From NCBI GenBank assembly GCA_947846985.1, contig CANTUZ010000001.1:112299757-112363756 (forward strand): a stretch of 64,000 bases of DNA. The letters are read 5' to 3'. This document shows, in pieces, positions 36,114 to 47,520 of this stretch. The stretch comes from Fratercula arctica (Eukaryota; Chordata; Aves; Charadriiformes; Alcidae). The notes beneath the pieces were generated by a model. The model was not told the origin of the DNA. It saw only the letters and a program-made list of their open reading frames with translations, and did not search any database. Numbering within the stretch: position 1 is the stretch's first letter; every line of letters starts with the position of its first letter. The translations under genes and the position numbers were made by a program.

Positions 36114-39100
36114 TTCAAAGACAATACACTTCACTGTTTATTAAAATATTTTCATTTCCGGCCAATATGTATTCTACAAGGCCTTTGATACTTTTATCTT
36201 TCTGTTGTTAGACCTTTCACCATCAAAAAATTCCCCATAGCCTCCAAGCACAGAGGCAGATTAACTGTACTAATCAGTGTTTCAAAATGGATGCAGGCTT
36301 AATTAGCCAATACCTTTACTTTTAAGTTCTTGTTTCCATACAGACAGAACCTCTGGGTATTTCAGTGGAAGTGCTAAACACCTCACGTGCTTGATAGCCA
36401 TCCAGTCCATTTCCTATTGTGCTGCAGTATAAAGGAATTCACGCTGCCAGGAAGCACATCATTGCAAGTCGCTACCTTTTTTTGTTTTTTAGAACCCTTT
36501 TCCTAAATGTTTTATGCATGTAGTATTTGTGAAGGATGTTGGTCTGCTGGATGAGATCTTTTATTTACAGAACTGTAAAGTCTCAATTGTGGTAGCACTG
36601 TCCCCCCTAACCCATTATTGTACCTCAGTCCAGGTGGCCTGAGGAATTAGTTTTATCTCCAAAATCTGTTCAGTATTTTACTGATATTGCCATCTCTGGT
36701 CCTGTACAGTGTCCTTTGTGCTATTAAATAATTTGTACGCTGACATTGCCTAGAACTAAGGCTTTTTTATTTTGAAGTATGAACAATAAAGCTTATGATT
36801 TCTGATAGGTCTTGTTACTTACTATCTTGCGCTTAATCATACCTGAAGCAACCTCAGTATGGACAACGTTCTATGGACTCCGCATATGCACACCAGTGAA
36901 AGACCACCTGTCACCAAAACCTGACATTTTCCACAAATGAGACAAGCAACATGAAGACATATACACCATGAATTTGAACCTGAAATCAGGTTCGCTGAAG
37001 ATATCACTAAGCTAACAGAGGCCAAAACATTCATTCCATGGCATTTAACTTCTTATGAATATTGACATTTCTAGCTGTGACAACAGTACAAGTACCATCA
37101 GAGTTCTGTCTACGTGCATCAGGTAAATACATCAAAGGTCATAAAATGGCATGACACAGAAAATGCTGGGAAAGCTGATGCTTAAACTCAAGACTCCAAA
37201 TTTAGTTCATTAACACAATATTTTTTCAAGCTTCTCTTTAGGAATAGCAATTTTAATGTCACCTTCCCCTGGTATTTTATCCAGCAGAGATACTGAGAAG
37301 TGTCTGTAAGACAAGTCAGCATTCCAGTATTACAGCAGTTCATCTGTCATTAATTTCACCAAACTCAACCATATGGACTGAAATTTCTTATGCTAGTGTC
37401 AGCTTCAGACTGTGGATTTTTAGAAAACGTAATTAAAACAGTTTGACAGTTTCTCAGAAAAGAAACCAAGTCCTTTAGTTTGTGTTAAAAAATTCACTGT
37501 CTGCTCATTTTACCCATAAATTCAGTGGAAAGTTAAGAGATAGACCCTATAATTTGAAGCAATAGAAAGCAATACTGTGATTTGCACTGAGTCCATCTAC
37601 TTAAACATTTGACCAGAACAAGAGAGTATTTCTGAAGAACATCTCCCTGTCACCCACATACTATGCCTTGTGCCACTCTGTGGAGAGGCCTAGGAGTGAA
37701 CAAACTGTATTCCTTCCAAACAAAAACAAATCTGAAGATGTGCTCCAGGAACACATCAAATATGCTCCAAATGCTAAGGGACGCTCAATCCACAATCCTG
37801 ACTAGGGTTGGTTTGAAGTAAAACTCCTGAAATGTATCTAGTATAGTCATTACGTGCAACTCCCTGACAAATCTGCCATCATTGCTGTATGCTACTTACA
37901 ATCAAGTGTTTGCTTTTAGTATTCACAGACTTGTTCTAGGTTTTCAATATAAACTGGCTAGAACAGTCTGAAGACAGCTGGAGCCAGCAAAAGACTGTAG
38001 AGAAGAAAAGGAACAAGTAGCAACAAAGAGCATCATGGTTGGGTTTTTTTCCCTTTACAGCTCTGGGGAGCCAAAATACGCAACTTCCCAATGAGAGGAG
38101 GGATGTACCCTCTTTCCTGTTCTCCATGATACGACAATGATGCTCAGAAGGTAGGAAAGAAACATCCTAACTTTAGTCAGGCCCACCACAGCACCAAAGG
38201 AGAAACCATTCTTTGCTTTGAAATCCTGCAGGAAGTTTTGTCTCTCCAAAGAAGCTGCTCCTTTCTGAATAGGGCAAAATGCAACAAAACACTCAGTAAC
38301 AAAACAGTTATTATTGCCCAAGTTGTAAAGCTTTGCTTCTTTGCTTTGTTTTTATTTAAACACAGAACATTTTAACCAAAACAGTATTTGCATAATGTCT
38401 GGTGCATAGACACTGCAGGCTAAACCATGAGAACAAAAAAAAAGGGTAAAATCCAGCCAGCTGTCCAGCCAGCTCACTAACTGAGGATTTTGCAGGGTGA
38501 AGGGGATCCTAGAAGAAGCAGGCTAGAAGAAGTAGGAAAACGTAACTCTGGTTTGTAGCATTTCATAAGGATTTCAAGTAGACACTTATTTAAATAGATC
38601 TGACCTGTCCATGGAAAACACCTTGCTAGCTTCTCAAAAGTCCTTCTGGACAATTGCTTGGTTTTTTGGTTTTTTTTGTTTTTTTTTTTTCTTCCTTAGC
38701 TTGAAGATCTGTAAAACAATCCCTTTCTCAGATACTTGGAGATTCTAAACCCCCTCTTACACCTTCTTTTAAAATGAGATTAAAATATTGCCAGATATTT
38801 CATTGTTCTGTTTTTCAGTTTGCACAGTTGTAAAGATCTTCACAATATTTAACATTTCTCAGGACAGAGCCTGTACTGAGACCAGCTGAACCTGTTACCC
38901 AACAATTAACCGTACTAAAAAGTCCTTTGCTCTACTTTTGCACCATACTAAAATCAATGAGTTTATAAATCTTTAGCTTATATTGGCAATATCAGTAATT
39001 AGTCTATTTGCATTTTTTCTTTTAACACTCAAGTCAGAGATAGTACGTATTTAGACATTTCTTAATTTGTGGTAGATTTTCTTCTCCTCGTCTTTCTCAT

Positions 39101-40974
39101 ATCAGGCTGCCTCCTAATGAAGGGAGCATAAATTAGTAAATTAAAACCCCTCAGTGGGGAAAAATACATCCATGCCAGGAATCAATCAGATTTTCACATC
39201 TGTCATAAGAGTTGACAGGACTTTTAACACATTTGTTCATTACAAATAGAAAACCACTTTTACCACCCAAAAATAAGAAGAAGGGGGGGGGGAACACCCT
39301 ATAAGCTGTTTTCTGACAGTCAAGCTTCAAAAACTATGAAACTATAAAAAATTCAAAAAGTGAGAAGATTATTTAGCAATAACAACAAAAAAACCCAGAT
39401 CAGTTTCAGGAAATTTTACATAAAATTTGACATTTAGAAAAAGTGAAAATATCATTTGTTAGTTGAATGAGAAAAAGGGGGGGGGGAAAGTAGAATCTAA
39501 TTTCTAATTCTCTCCACAAATCTTGAAACAATCACAGAAACAGTTACTGAAACAAACCTATGTAAGTACTACAGATAAAACAGTTCTACCTCTGATTAGA
39601 AGGAAAAAGATCACCTTCTTTTTCATAATATTCATGTAACACGTAGTCATCCAAATTAATGATATAACAGTTCTGAACACCTACCAGTTTAAAATCAGAA
39701 ACATTCAAGTTCTTCACATTTCAAAAGCCTCTACTTCTTTTCTTACTGCATGTCTAAAAGAACAGCTGCAAGTTATCATCTCTGAGTTTGTTACAAATTG
39801 AAGCACCACATGCTCTGGGTTAACCTGGATGAATTGCACACAGGTGTGAAAAATTAATCTCAGGACAAAGGGTACCTCATATTCCTGAGATAAAGAATGG
39901 CATATCTCAGCTTCCTCTCTATCCCACTGGCTTTTTTTTTTTTTTCCTCCTTTTCTTATTTTTACCAAAGATTATAATGAACTATTTTTTTTTACAGTTT
40001 ATACATCTGAGACTACAGTTGTTTATATTAAATTAAATGTACATATTTGTGTACATTTATATGTTTCATATGCATTATATATGAAGTATATATCATATAT
40101 ACTTATATATTTTTATATTTTATAGTGTACATATATAAAGCATATAATATATCATATATACTTATAGTTTTATATTATACACAAAAATACATATACATAT
40201 ATACATATCAAGTATATAATAAAATCTGTTGGTTTGTGGAAAAAACAGGTGGATAGGCTCTTGTGATGTCTTAAGACATTCAGGAAGTATTCTCACAGTA
40301 GAGAGCTCTTTCGGTCTAACATTACACATAAATCAATGCTTACAGGGCCATGTGATTTTTCTTACAAGATCAATTAATATATTTAATGAAAAAATAAACA
40401 AGCTTATAGTTGTTATATTTTTACTCATTTTCCAGGTGCAACATATAAGGAAGCAACTTCAAAACATGAACAAATTTGAAGCAGTTACACTAAATTTACC
40501 TTTGTTATATTACTCAAACAAGATTTTTATCCCCTTTAGGAAAAACGGACAGAGAATTGTCACTTTTAGGATCTCTAAACAGTTATTCAGAGCTGGGATT
40601 GCTAAAATATGTCATGAATTTAACAAGGAGATCATGACTTTCAATATTTGATTGAATTAGATGACTTAGCACAGAAGAGGTTTTCAGTGTGTTATTTACC
40701 AACACATGTTGAAGGAGGAGGAACTTAGAGTGGTTTCACATGAACTGGGCTTTAGTTGCTTTTTAAATACCATTCTCAAAGAGCAAATATACACTATCAA
40801 CCAAAGCTATGTGATAATAAAAAAGCTATAATTTTAAAAGAGATTAGAAGTTTTTATGATCTACTTTGTTTAATTAAAACATTATGAACACAATGAAACT
40901 CCATCTCTCAGAACCCAAAATTCACTACTAACACATGGAAAGTAAGAATTTCTTGCAGGATTTAGACATTCCTG
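36114..40974. other. AT-rich non-coding stretch
   Basis: No gene recognised. It contains G runs of 10 at 39283-39292 and 39477-39486, poly-T at 39932-39945 and the AT-rich block at 40039-40225. A 140-codon open frame (40229-40651) with an acceptor-like tttttactcattttccag at 40437 inside it shows no domain. Confidence 0.55.
40039..40225. repeat. TA-rich low-complexity region
   Basis: A near-continuous alternation of TATA/CATA words with two diverged copies of a 'atatcatatatacttata' unit. It is prone to cruciform and slippage. Confidence 0.8.
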
Positions 40975-41335
40975 GCCAGAGGAATATTCCATACCATATG
41001 ATGTCATGCTCAGCATATAAAGCTGGGGGAAGAAGAAGGAAGTAAGGGACATTCAGTGCAATGGTGTTTTGTCTTCCCAAGTAACCATTACATGTGATGG
41101 ACTCCTGCTTTACTGGAGATGGCTGAACACCTGCCTGCCGACGGGAAGCAGTGAATGAATTCCTTGTTTTGCTTTCTTTGCATGCATGGATTTTGCTTTA
41201 CTTATGAAACTGTCTTTATCTCAACCCATGAGTTTTCTCACCATTACCTTTCCTATTCTCTCCCCCACCTCACCAGGGGGGAGTGAGTGAGCTGCTGCAT
41301 GGTGCTTGGTTGCTGGCTGGGCTTAAACCATGACA
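40975..41335 (+). mobile_element. 5'-truncated ERVL-type LTR
   Basis: It has the avian ERVL LTR order: a TGATGTCA CRE-like word (41000-41007), a TATA element catataaag (41014-41022) followed by ctggggga, then 'tgaacacctgcctgcc', 'gaatgaattccttgttttgc', 'ctttatctcaaccca', 'gtgagtgagctgctgc', and the terminus TTAAACCATGACA at 41335. The 5' part of U3 is missing and no internal ERV sequence follows. It is more decayed (CpG to TG) than the LTRs of the palindrome and belongs to a related but different subfamily. Confidence 0.85.
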
Positions 41336-41438
41336 GACTGAAAAACTTTCACATAACCTAAAATGACTGTTTTTAACCACGCAGGAAGAAACTATCAATA
41401 TTGTTCATTCTTTGAGATTATTTGTCAGTTACTAATGG

Positions 41439-42167
41439 AATCATAGAATCATAGAATCATAGAACCATAGGGTTGGAAGGGACCTCTGGAGATCATCTAG
41501 TCCAACCCCCCTGCCAGAGCAGGGTCACCTAGAGCAGGTTACACAGGAACACGTCCAGGCGGGTTTTGAATGTCTCCAGAGATGGAGACTCCACCACCTC
41601 TCTGGGCAGCCTGTTCCAGTGCTCTGCCACCCTCAGGGTAAAGAAGTTCCTCCTCATGTTTAGGTGGAACTTCTTGTGCTCAAGTTTGTGCCCGTTGCCT
41701 CTTGTCCTGTCCCCGGGCACTACTGAAAAGAGCCTGGTCCCATCCTCCTGACACCCACCCTTTAAGTATTTATAAGTGTTGATAAGGTCCCCCCTCAGCC
41801 GTCTTTTTTCCAGACTGAAGAGACCCAAATCCCTCAGCCTTTCCTCATAAGAGAGGTGTTCCAGTCCCCTAATCATCTTGGTAGCCCTCTGCTGCACCCT
41901 TTCCAGCAGTTCCCTGTCCTTCTGGAACCGGGGAGCCCAGAACTGGACACAGTACTCCAGGTGTGGCCTCACCAATGCAGAGCAGAGGGGGAGGATGACC
42001 TCCCTTGACCTGCTGGCCACACTCTTTTTGATGCACCCCAGGATGCCATTGGCCTTCTTGGCCACAAGGGCACATTGCTGGCTCATGGTCATCCTGTTGT
42101 CCACCAGGACTCCCAGATCTCTTTCCACAGAGCTGCTCTCCAGCAGGTCAGCCCCCAACCTGTACAG
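41439..42167 (-). mobile_element. CR1 LINE, 5'-truncated 3' fragment
   Basis: On the minus strand it runs from within the ORF2 thumb region ('ggttgggggctgacctgctg' at the 5' end) to the 3' UTR. It ends in three and a half units of the CR1 tail octamer at 41439-41475. It is the same subfamily as the copy at 25.1 kb and in the opposite direction. No clear target duplication. Confidence 0.96.
41529..42158 (-). pseudogene. CR1 ORF2 C-terminal fragment (209 codons open)
   Basis: An uninterrupted frame covering the end of ORF2: [80 protein letters not shown], then [20 protein letters not shown]. There is no RT active site because of 5' truncation. The frame is intact enough to indicate a fairly young insertion. 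Confidence 0.92.
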
Positions 42168-43179
42168 AGAACACTATAAGTGAAATAATTTCTTCATTGG
42201 ATGATGGTAAGTTCCTGGAAGGTGTTATTGCTGCTGCTGATGCTAATGGGGTGCAGAGGAAAGGAAATGGGAAATAGCTGCTGCTGTAGGCATTACAGTT
42301 GTGGGCGCTACTACTTTCTCTTCCATACATCATTTTTATCTTATATTCCAACTCATCATTCTCAGAACAGCCACTATTTTTATCCTGGTTTTGATCTGTT
42401 TGACAACAATATATTGTCTGAGATTTTGGTCATTTTTACTATGTTCCTATTGCATCACGTTCCTGTTGGCCTACTTCTCCTTCCATTTAGTAGTCAGGCA
42501 GGCTTATTCTCTCCTTTGTAATCTTTTCTTTGAGAAACTTAATGAATTGTGGCTCTTTCAAACCTTTTCAAATGTCTTTGACATTTCTCTTACAACATTT
42601 GACCTTGGACTAGTGAATACTTTTGTCTACTGACAAAACCAGACTTTTGCATGTTGCAAAAATGGATGTAATAAGCTGATGTTTGATTGTTTGGTTTAAT
42701 CCTTATTTCTAATAAGCAGCAAAAATTGGAAGACAGTCTTCTCACACAACGTAAACAGTCAAAGAAAAGCAACACTGTGTCAAACCTACAGTGAAAAAGA
42801 CCAGAGAAAGCCAAAGCCAACCACAACACAGATCTCCAGTAAATCCTTTCATCAGTAAAATGAAGCTGAATGAATCAAACATATAAATGGCTAATCACAA
42901 TGGTCTTAGCAAACATGTATTGAGCATTTTGTAGACAGCATGGCAAAGGAGACTTCTGTGAAGTTTGCTGATGTTTACGAAGATAGTCTGCCACACTTGA
43001 GGGGCATCATGAGAAATGCTAGGAAAGTATTTGTTTGAAGCCTTAGCAGGGAAGCAATGGCAACTGGTATAATTTACCAGCTGCAGGCCAGACGTGATTT
43101 CTCAGAACTGGAAAGCAAGTTTGTAGGAAGAGAATAAAGATTGTTGAAAGTGGAATCAAAACACAGCGTATGACATGTT
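42168..43179. other. non-coding stretch between two CR1 copies
   Basis: A 106-codon open frame (42201-42521) and a 110-codon frame overlapping it (42301-42633) have no domains. Around 42930-43130 a few short open blocks might belong to the 5' region of the CR1 that follows, but this cannot be shown. Confidence 0.45.
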
Positions 43180-43450
43180 AAAAAGGGGGAGCAAGTGGAG
43201 AGATGTGAAGGTTCTCACAACTAATCCAACCAAAATCCAGGACCCACCTGCCTAGAAGAGGCAAGGGAATCTTTGGCAGCAGGCTGGCCAACTTGGTGAG
43301 GTAAGCTTTAAGCTGAAGGACTTGGGGGGTGGGGTCCAAAATGGCAATGGTCACACCACTGCAAAAACTGAGGAATAAGCCAGGCCAACCAGAGCAATGA
43401 CTGATGTCCCTTAGCTGCCTCTCAAGATGAGAACCAGAAGACCAACCAGC

Positions 43451-44283
43451 TCAAGTGGACGTATCCCAGTGCACACAGCCTGAGGAACAAACAGGAGGAA
43501 CTGGAGCTCCAAACCAATCAGAAAGTTATTATGGCATAGGAATAACTGATACATGGTGGGACAACTCATATGACTGAAGGATCACAATGGATGGCTATAG
43601 CCTGTTTCATAAAGACAGGCAGGGAAGAAGAGGAGGAGTTGTCATGGTCTATGTTGAGGAAAACCTTGAACATATAGAAGTCAACTATGATGGTTGGGGA
43701 AACCCTATTGAATACGTCTGGGTCAAGATCAAGGGGGTCATCTCCAAGGGGGATCTTACAGTAGGCATCTGCTACTGACCTCCAAACCAAGACAAAAAGG
43801 TTAACGAAGCATTACTTTGATCACTTAAGCAAGCTTCAGGTCAACTACCTGGACATTTTTTAGAAGAACAATACAGCAGCTCATATGTCATCCATCAAGT
43901 TCTTGGAATGCATAGAGGACTGCTTCCTCATACAAATGTTAGATGTGCCAACAAGGAATGAGGCACTGCTGGACTTGCTACTCACAAACCAAGAAAACGT
44001 GCTTCGTAATACCTCAGTTAATGATAGCCTTGGCTGCAGCGATCGCAATATTGTGGAGTTTGAGATCATGCTGAGCACACTGGAGGTTAGTACAAAGACA
44101 AAAGTTTTAGATTTTAGAAGAGCAAACTTGAGGTCACTCAGCTGGGTCACTTCAGAGCTCAGCTGGGTGGGATTCCATGGGAGGATTCCATGGAGGATAA
44201 AGGAGCTAGTGAGTGCTGGGAGTTTTTTAAGAATGCTCTCCTGGAAGCATAAAAACAGTTTATCCCCTTTAAAAGGGAAGTAG
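43451..44283 (+). pseudogene. CR1 ORF2 endonuclease region, broken
   Basis: It begins near LKWTYPSAHSLRNKQEELE, with stops soon after. The open part 43587-43778 carries GRRGGVVMVYVEENLE and YVWVKIKGVISKGDLTVGIC. From 43885 the blocks KFLECIEDCFLIQ, PTRNEALLDLLLTNQENVL and LGCSDRNIVEF represent the C-terminal endonuclease, including the SDH motif region (written SDRN here, so the catalytic His is lost). Frame changes and stops make it non-functional. Confidence 0.85.
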
Positions 44284-44365
44284 GTGGAGCAAGAGACCCC
44301 CTTGGATTACTGCAAGCTTCAGAGTCTGCTCAAAAACAAGAGAGAAGCATACCAGACATGAAAAA

Positions 44366-44704
44366 GTGGACAAATACCCATTAAGAACTACAAGAGCATT
44401 GCCAGGGTGCAGAGATGCAGTTAGAAAAGCAAAATCTCAGTTCAAATTGAAATTGCCCAGAGATGTCAAAAGCTACAAGAAAGCGTTCTTCAGGTACGTA
44501 AACAACAAGCAGAAACAGAAAGAAAATATTGGCATGCTGTTAAATAGGAAAGGTGAATTAGTCACCAACAGCGCTGAAAAAGCAGAGGTTCTCAACACTT
44601 TCTTCATCTCTGTTTTAAAAAGCACTGTTGAGCCCCAGGCCTTGGGAACAGCAATGCAGATTGATGTAAACACAGACCCACCGCCAGTGAAGGAATGCAA
44701 ATAG
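44366..44704 (+). pseudogene. CR1 ORF2 linker region
   Basis: A piece between endonuclease and RT. It has KSYKKAFFRYVNNKQKQKEN and then the block VLNTFFISVLKSTVEPQALG, corresponding to the CR1 'F-YVSSKRK-EN-GPL' and 'VLN-FFASVF' blocks. It is bounded by frame changes. Confidence 0.8.
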
Positions 44705-45860
44705 TATGCAAACTATTACAGGAGCTTGACCCCTACAAATTGGTGGGTGTTATCCACCCGAGAGTGTTAAGAGAGCTGGCTGACGTCGTTGCGAAGCTGC
44801 TGTCCATAATCTTTGAGAAGTTGTGGAGGTCAGGGGACATCCCAGAAGCCTGGAAAAAGGCTAATTTCACCCCCATTTACAAGAAGGGCTTAACGGAGGA
44901 TTCAGGAAGTTATAGGCCCATCAGTTTTACTTTAGTCCCTGGGAAATTTATGGAACAAATCCTATCTTTGGGGCCTGTGGGGCTATCACAAGTCAAATGA
45001 AGCACATGATTGGGAAAAGCCATCACAGATTCACCAAGGACAAATCACACTTGACAAACCTGATCGACTTCTATGACAAAGTAACCTGCTTGGTTGATGA
45101 CGGGCAAGCGGTGGACATTGTCTACCTGGATTTCTCCAAGGCTTTCGACATGGTTTCCCACAGCCTCCTCCTAGAGAAACTGGTGTGTTATGGCCTAGAC
45201 AAGTGTTCTGTGTGGTGGGTGGGGAACTGGCCTACAGGCTGCACCCAGAGGGTGGTGATAAATAGCTCCTTTTCAAATGGGCAACCTGTCATAAGTGGGG
45301 TCCCCCAGGGACTGATACTGGGCCCAACACTGTTTAATATCTTCATAAGTGATCTGAATGATGGGATCAAGTGTACTGTGATGAAGTTTGTTGCTGACAC
45401 CAAACTGAGTGGGGAAGTGGACACTCCAGAAGAGAGAGACGCCCTGCAGGAAGACCTGGATAGGCTGGAAGAGTGGGCTAACAAGAACCTTATGAAGTTC
45501 AATAAGGACAAGTGTAAGGTCTTGCACCTAGGAAACATAATCCAGGAATGCAGCACAGACTGGGATCTACTTGGGATTGGGAGCAGCTCTGAGGAAAGGG
45601 ACCTGGGGGTCCTGGTGGACAACAAGGTCAATATGAGTGAACAGTGTGCTGCTGTGGCAAAGCAAGCCAACAGGATGCTGGGTTGTACCAACAAGAGCGT
45701 CACTAGCGGAGATAAAGATGTCATTATCCCACTCAGTGCTTGTCAGGCCACACCTAGAATATTGTGTTTAGTCCCCACTATACAAAAAAGATGTGGACAG
45801 GCTGGAGAGGGTCCAGAGAAGGGCTGCAAAGATCAAAAGATTGGGAAGCCTGCCATATGA
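44695..45860 (+). pseudogene. CR1 ORF2 reverse transcriptase region, broken
   Basis: Two overlapping frames join near 44997. The first has [33 protein letters not shown] and SYRPISFT (fingers). The second has [54 protein letters not shown], and the active-site box written FVADT where intact copies have FADDT, so the first catalytic Asp is lost. It continues into the thumb (NLMKFNKDKCKVLHLG) before breaking near 45740. Confidence 0.9.
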
Positions 45861-46150
45861 GGAAAGGCTGAGAGAATTGGGTTTGTTCAGCCTTGAGAAA
45901 AGAAGGCTTAGGGGAGACCTTATCACCACGTTCCAGTATTTAAAGGGTGGCTACAAAAAAGATGGAGTCTCGCTTTTTACAAGGAATCACATGGAAAAGA
46001 TGAGGGGTAATGGGTACAAGTTACTCCAAGGGAGATTCTGATTGGACACAAGAGGAAAATTTTTTACAATGAGAACAATCAGCCATTGGAATAATCTCCC
46101 CAGGGAAGTGGTGGATTCCCCATCATTGGACATGTTTAAGATTCAGCTGG
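45793..46150 (+). pseudogene. CR1 ORF2 C-terminal region, broken
   Basis: It contains [40 protein letters not shown] and [13 protein letters not shown], then a stop. After it the sequence still encodes an ISHWNNLPREVVDSPSLDMF-like end, in frame after the stop. Confidence 0.85.
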
Positions 46151-47142
46151 ACAGGGTGCTGGGCCATCTTGTCTAGACTGTGCTTTTGTCAAGAAAGGTT
46201 GGACCAAATGATCCTTGAGGTCTTCCACCTGATCTATGGTTCTGTGATTCTATGGTATTCTATGATTCAAAGTGACAAGGCAGTAAAGTGATCCTTGCTG
46301 CAGAAGTCAGGATGAAGGTGAGAGAGGCAAGAGTGACCTTTACAAAGTCAAAAAGAATACAAATACTAGATACTAAGATAATTGACATTGGTTTAGCGTA
46401 TACTTCTGTTACTGTGTAAGCAGTAGCTGAATTGAAAATTTGCTTTTATAAGAGTGCATGTAAACTGAGAGTTTGAAGTCAATGGTGAAAAAAAAAATCC
46501 CTAACTTCTGTGCTTGGCTTCATTCCACTTGCATAACAGACACAGCTCTCTGCCTGTCACTGCATACGCCTCCACACACTCATGCTTTAATACAAGTACA
46601 TTAAACTCTCAGAGCTGATGTACTGTAAAGTTATCTTTTGTTACTCACATATCTACCCACTCCTCAGCTTTCTGCCTTCTTGGATGGCATGGACAAATAA
46701 GTCATTCTATCAGCAGCTAGGATCATGCAGTCTTCAGTTTTCATTGGTTGCTATTTTTCACTTATGCTTTAAAAAAGGTATTAGCCTTTTTTCCACAAGG
46801 GTAGTTTGGTTTATGTTTATGCATGAGTTTGTACATAACCACATATGCTGAGCTAAAAAAGTTAACTCGTTAGTTGTCATTTCCTAATTGAAGTACAGCA
46901 AGTATTGCTAGAATCGTAACATCAGAAAACAAAATATGTCTTAAATAAATATGTGTATATGAAGAGAGGAAAAAAAAATAGAGGCAGAGAGGCATCTTTG
47001 GATTAAAGATTCCAACACAAAATGGTGAATTAGAAGAGGAGGGGAAAATGTTCTCAGGAACCTTATGCATGTTATGGAATCCACCTGAATTGTATGAAAT
47101 TGAGGTTCATTTCCAGTTTTGAATCAGAATGAAGAATTTGTC

Positions 47143-47159
47143 TTTTTTTTTTTTTTTTT
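47143..47159. repeat. poly-T tract (17 T)
   Basis: A homopolymer run in AT-rich DNA with no adjoining element. Confidence 0.88.
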
Positions 47160-47502
47160 GCCAAATCTTTTAACAGTACATGCTAGTTATGCTTCAGAAT
47201 TAGTTGAGATCAGTCAATACTTACTTATGAAGTTGTACAGGCCATAGAAAATGAATTCAGCTAGTTCTGGTCTAGAAAACCTCTTAGCCTGGGCAGTTTA
47301 ACGTACTTGAACTTTCAAGGACTAAGTCACTGCCCTAAACACTTGCTCAGTTCTGCAGTACGTCTGTGTCTGCTTCTTTCCTGTTCTAAGCAGAAATTCC
47401 ATCTCGAATGTGATAAATCCTCACAACTCCCATTTCATCAGTACCGATATTTTTCCAGAAAAGAAGCTTTGCATTCATTAAATGGCATTTTCTTATAAAA
47501 AG

Positions 47503-47520
47503 AAAAAAAAAAAAAAAAAA
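47503..47520. repeat. poly-A tract (18 A)
   Basis: An uninterrupted A run preceded by 'ataaaaag'. No retroposed body recognised to the left. Confidence 0.88.

Larger units (their letters stand above)
43180..46268 (+). mobile_element. old, nearly full-length CR1 LINE
   Basis: This is the longest single CR1 in the window. From about 43180 it has leader sequence resembling that in the palindrome. From about 43451 it has ORF2: endonuclease, linker, RT and C-terminus in order, then a 3' UTR and degraded octamer tail ending 'attctatgattc' at 46268. Many frameshifts and stops split ORF2. It is an older subfamily than the 25 and 41 kb copies. The start is approximate. Confidence 0.9.

Noticed and set aside
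40229..40651. 140-codon open frame with an internal acceptor-like site
   Set aside because: It begins at the edge of a TA-rich tract and has no family resemblance. AT-rich background can give this length by chance.
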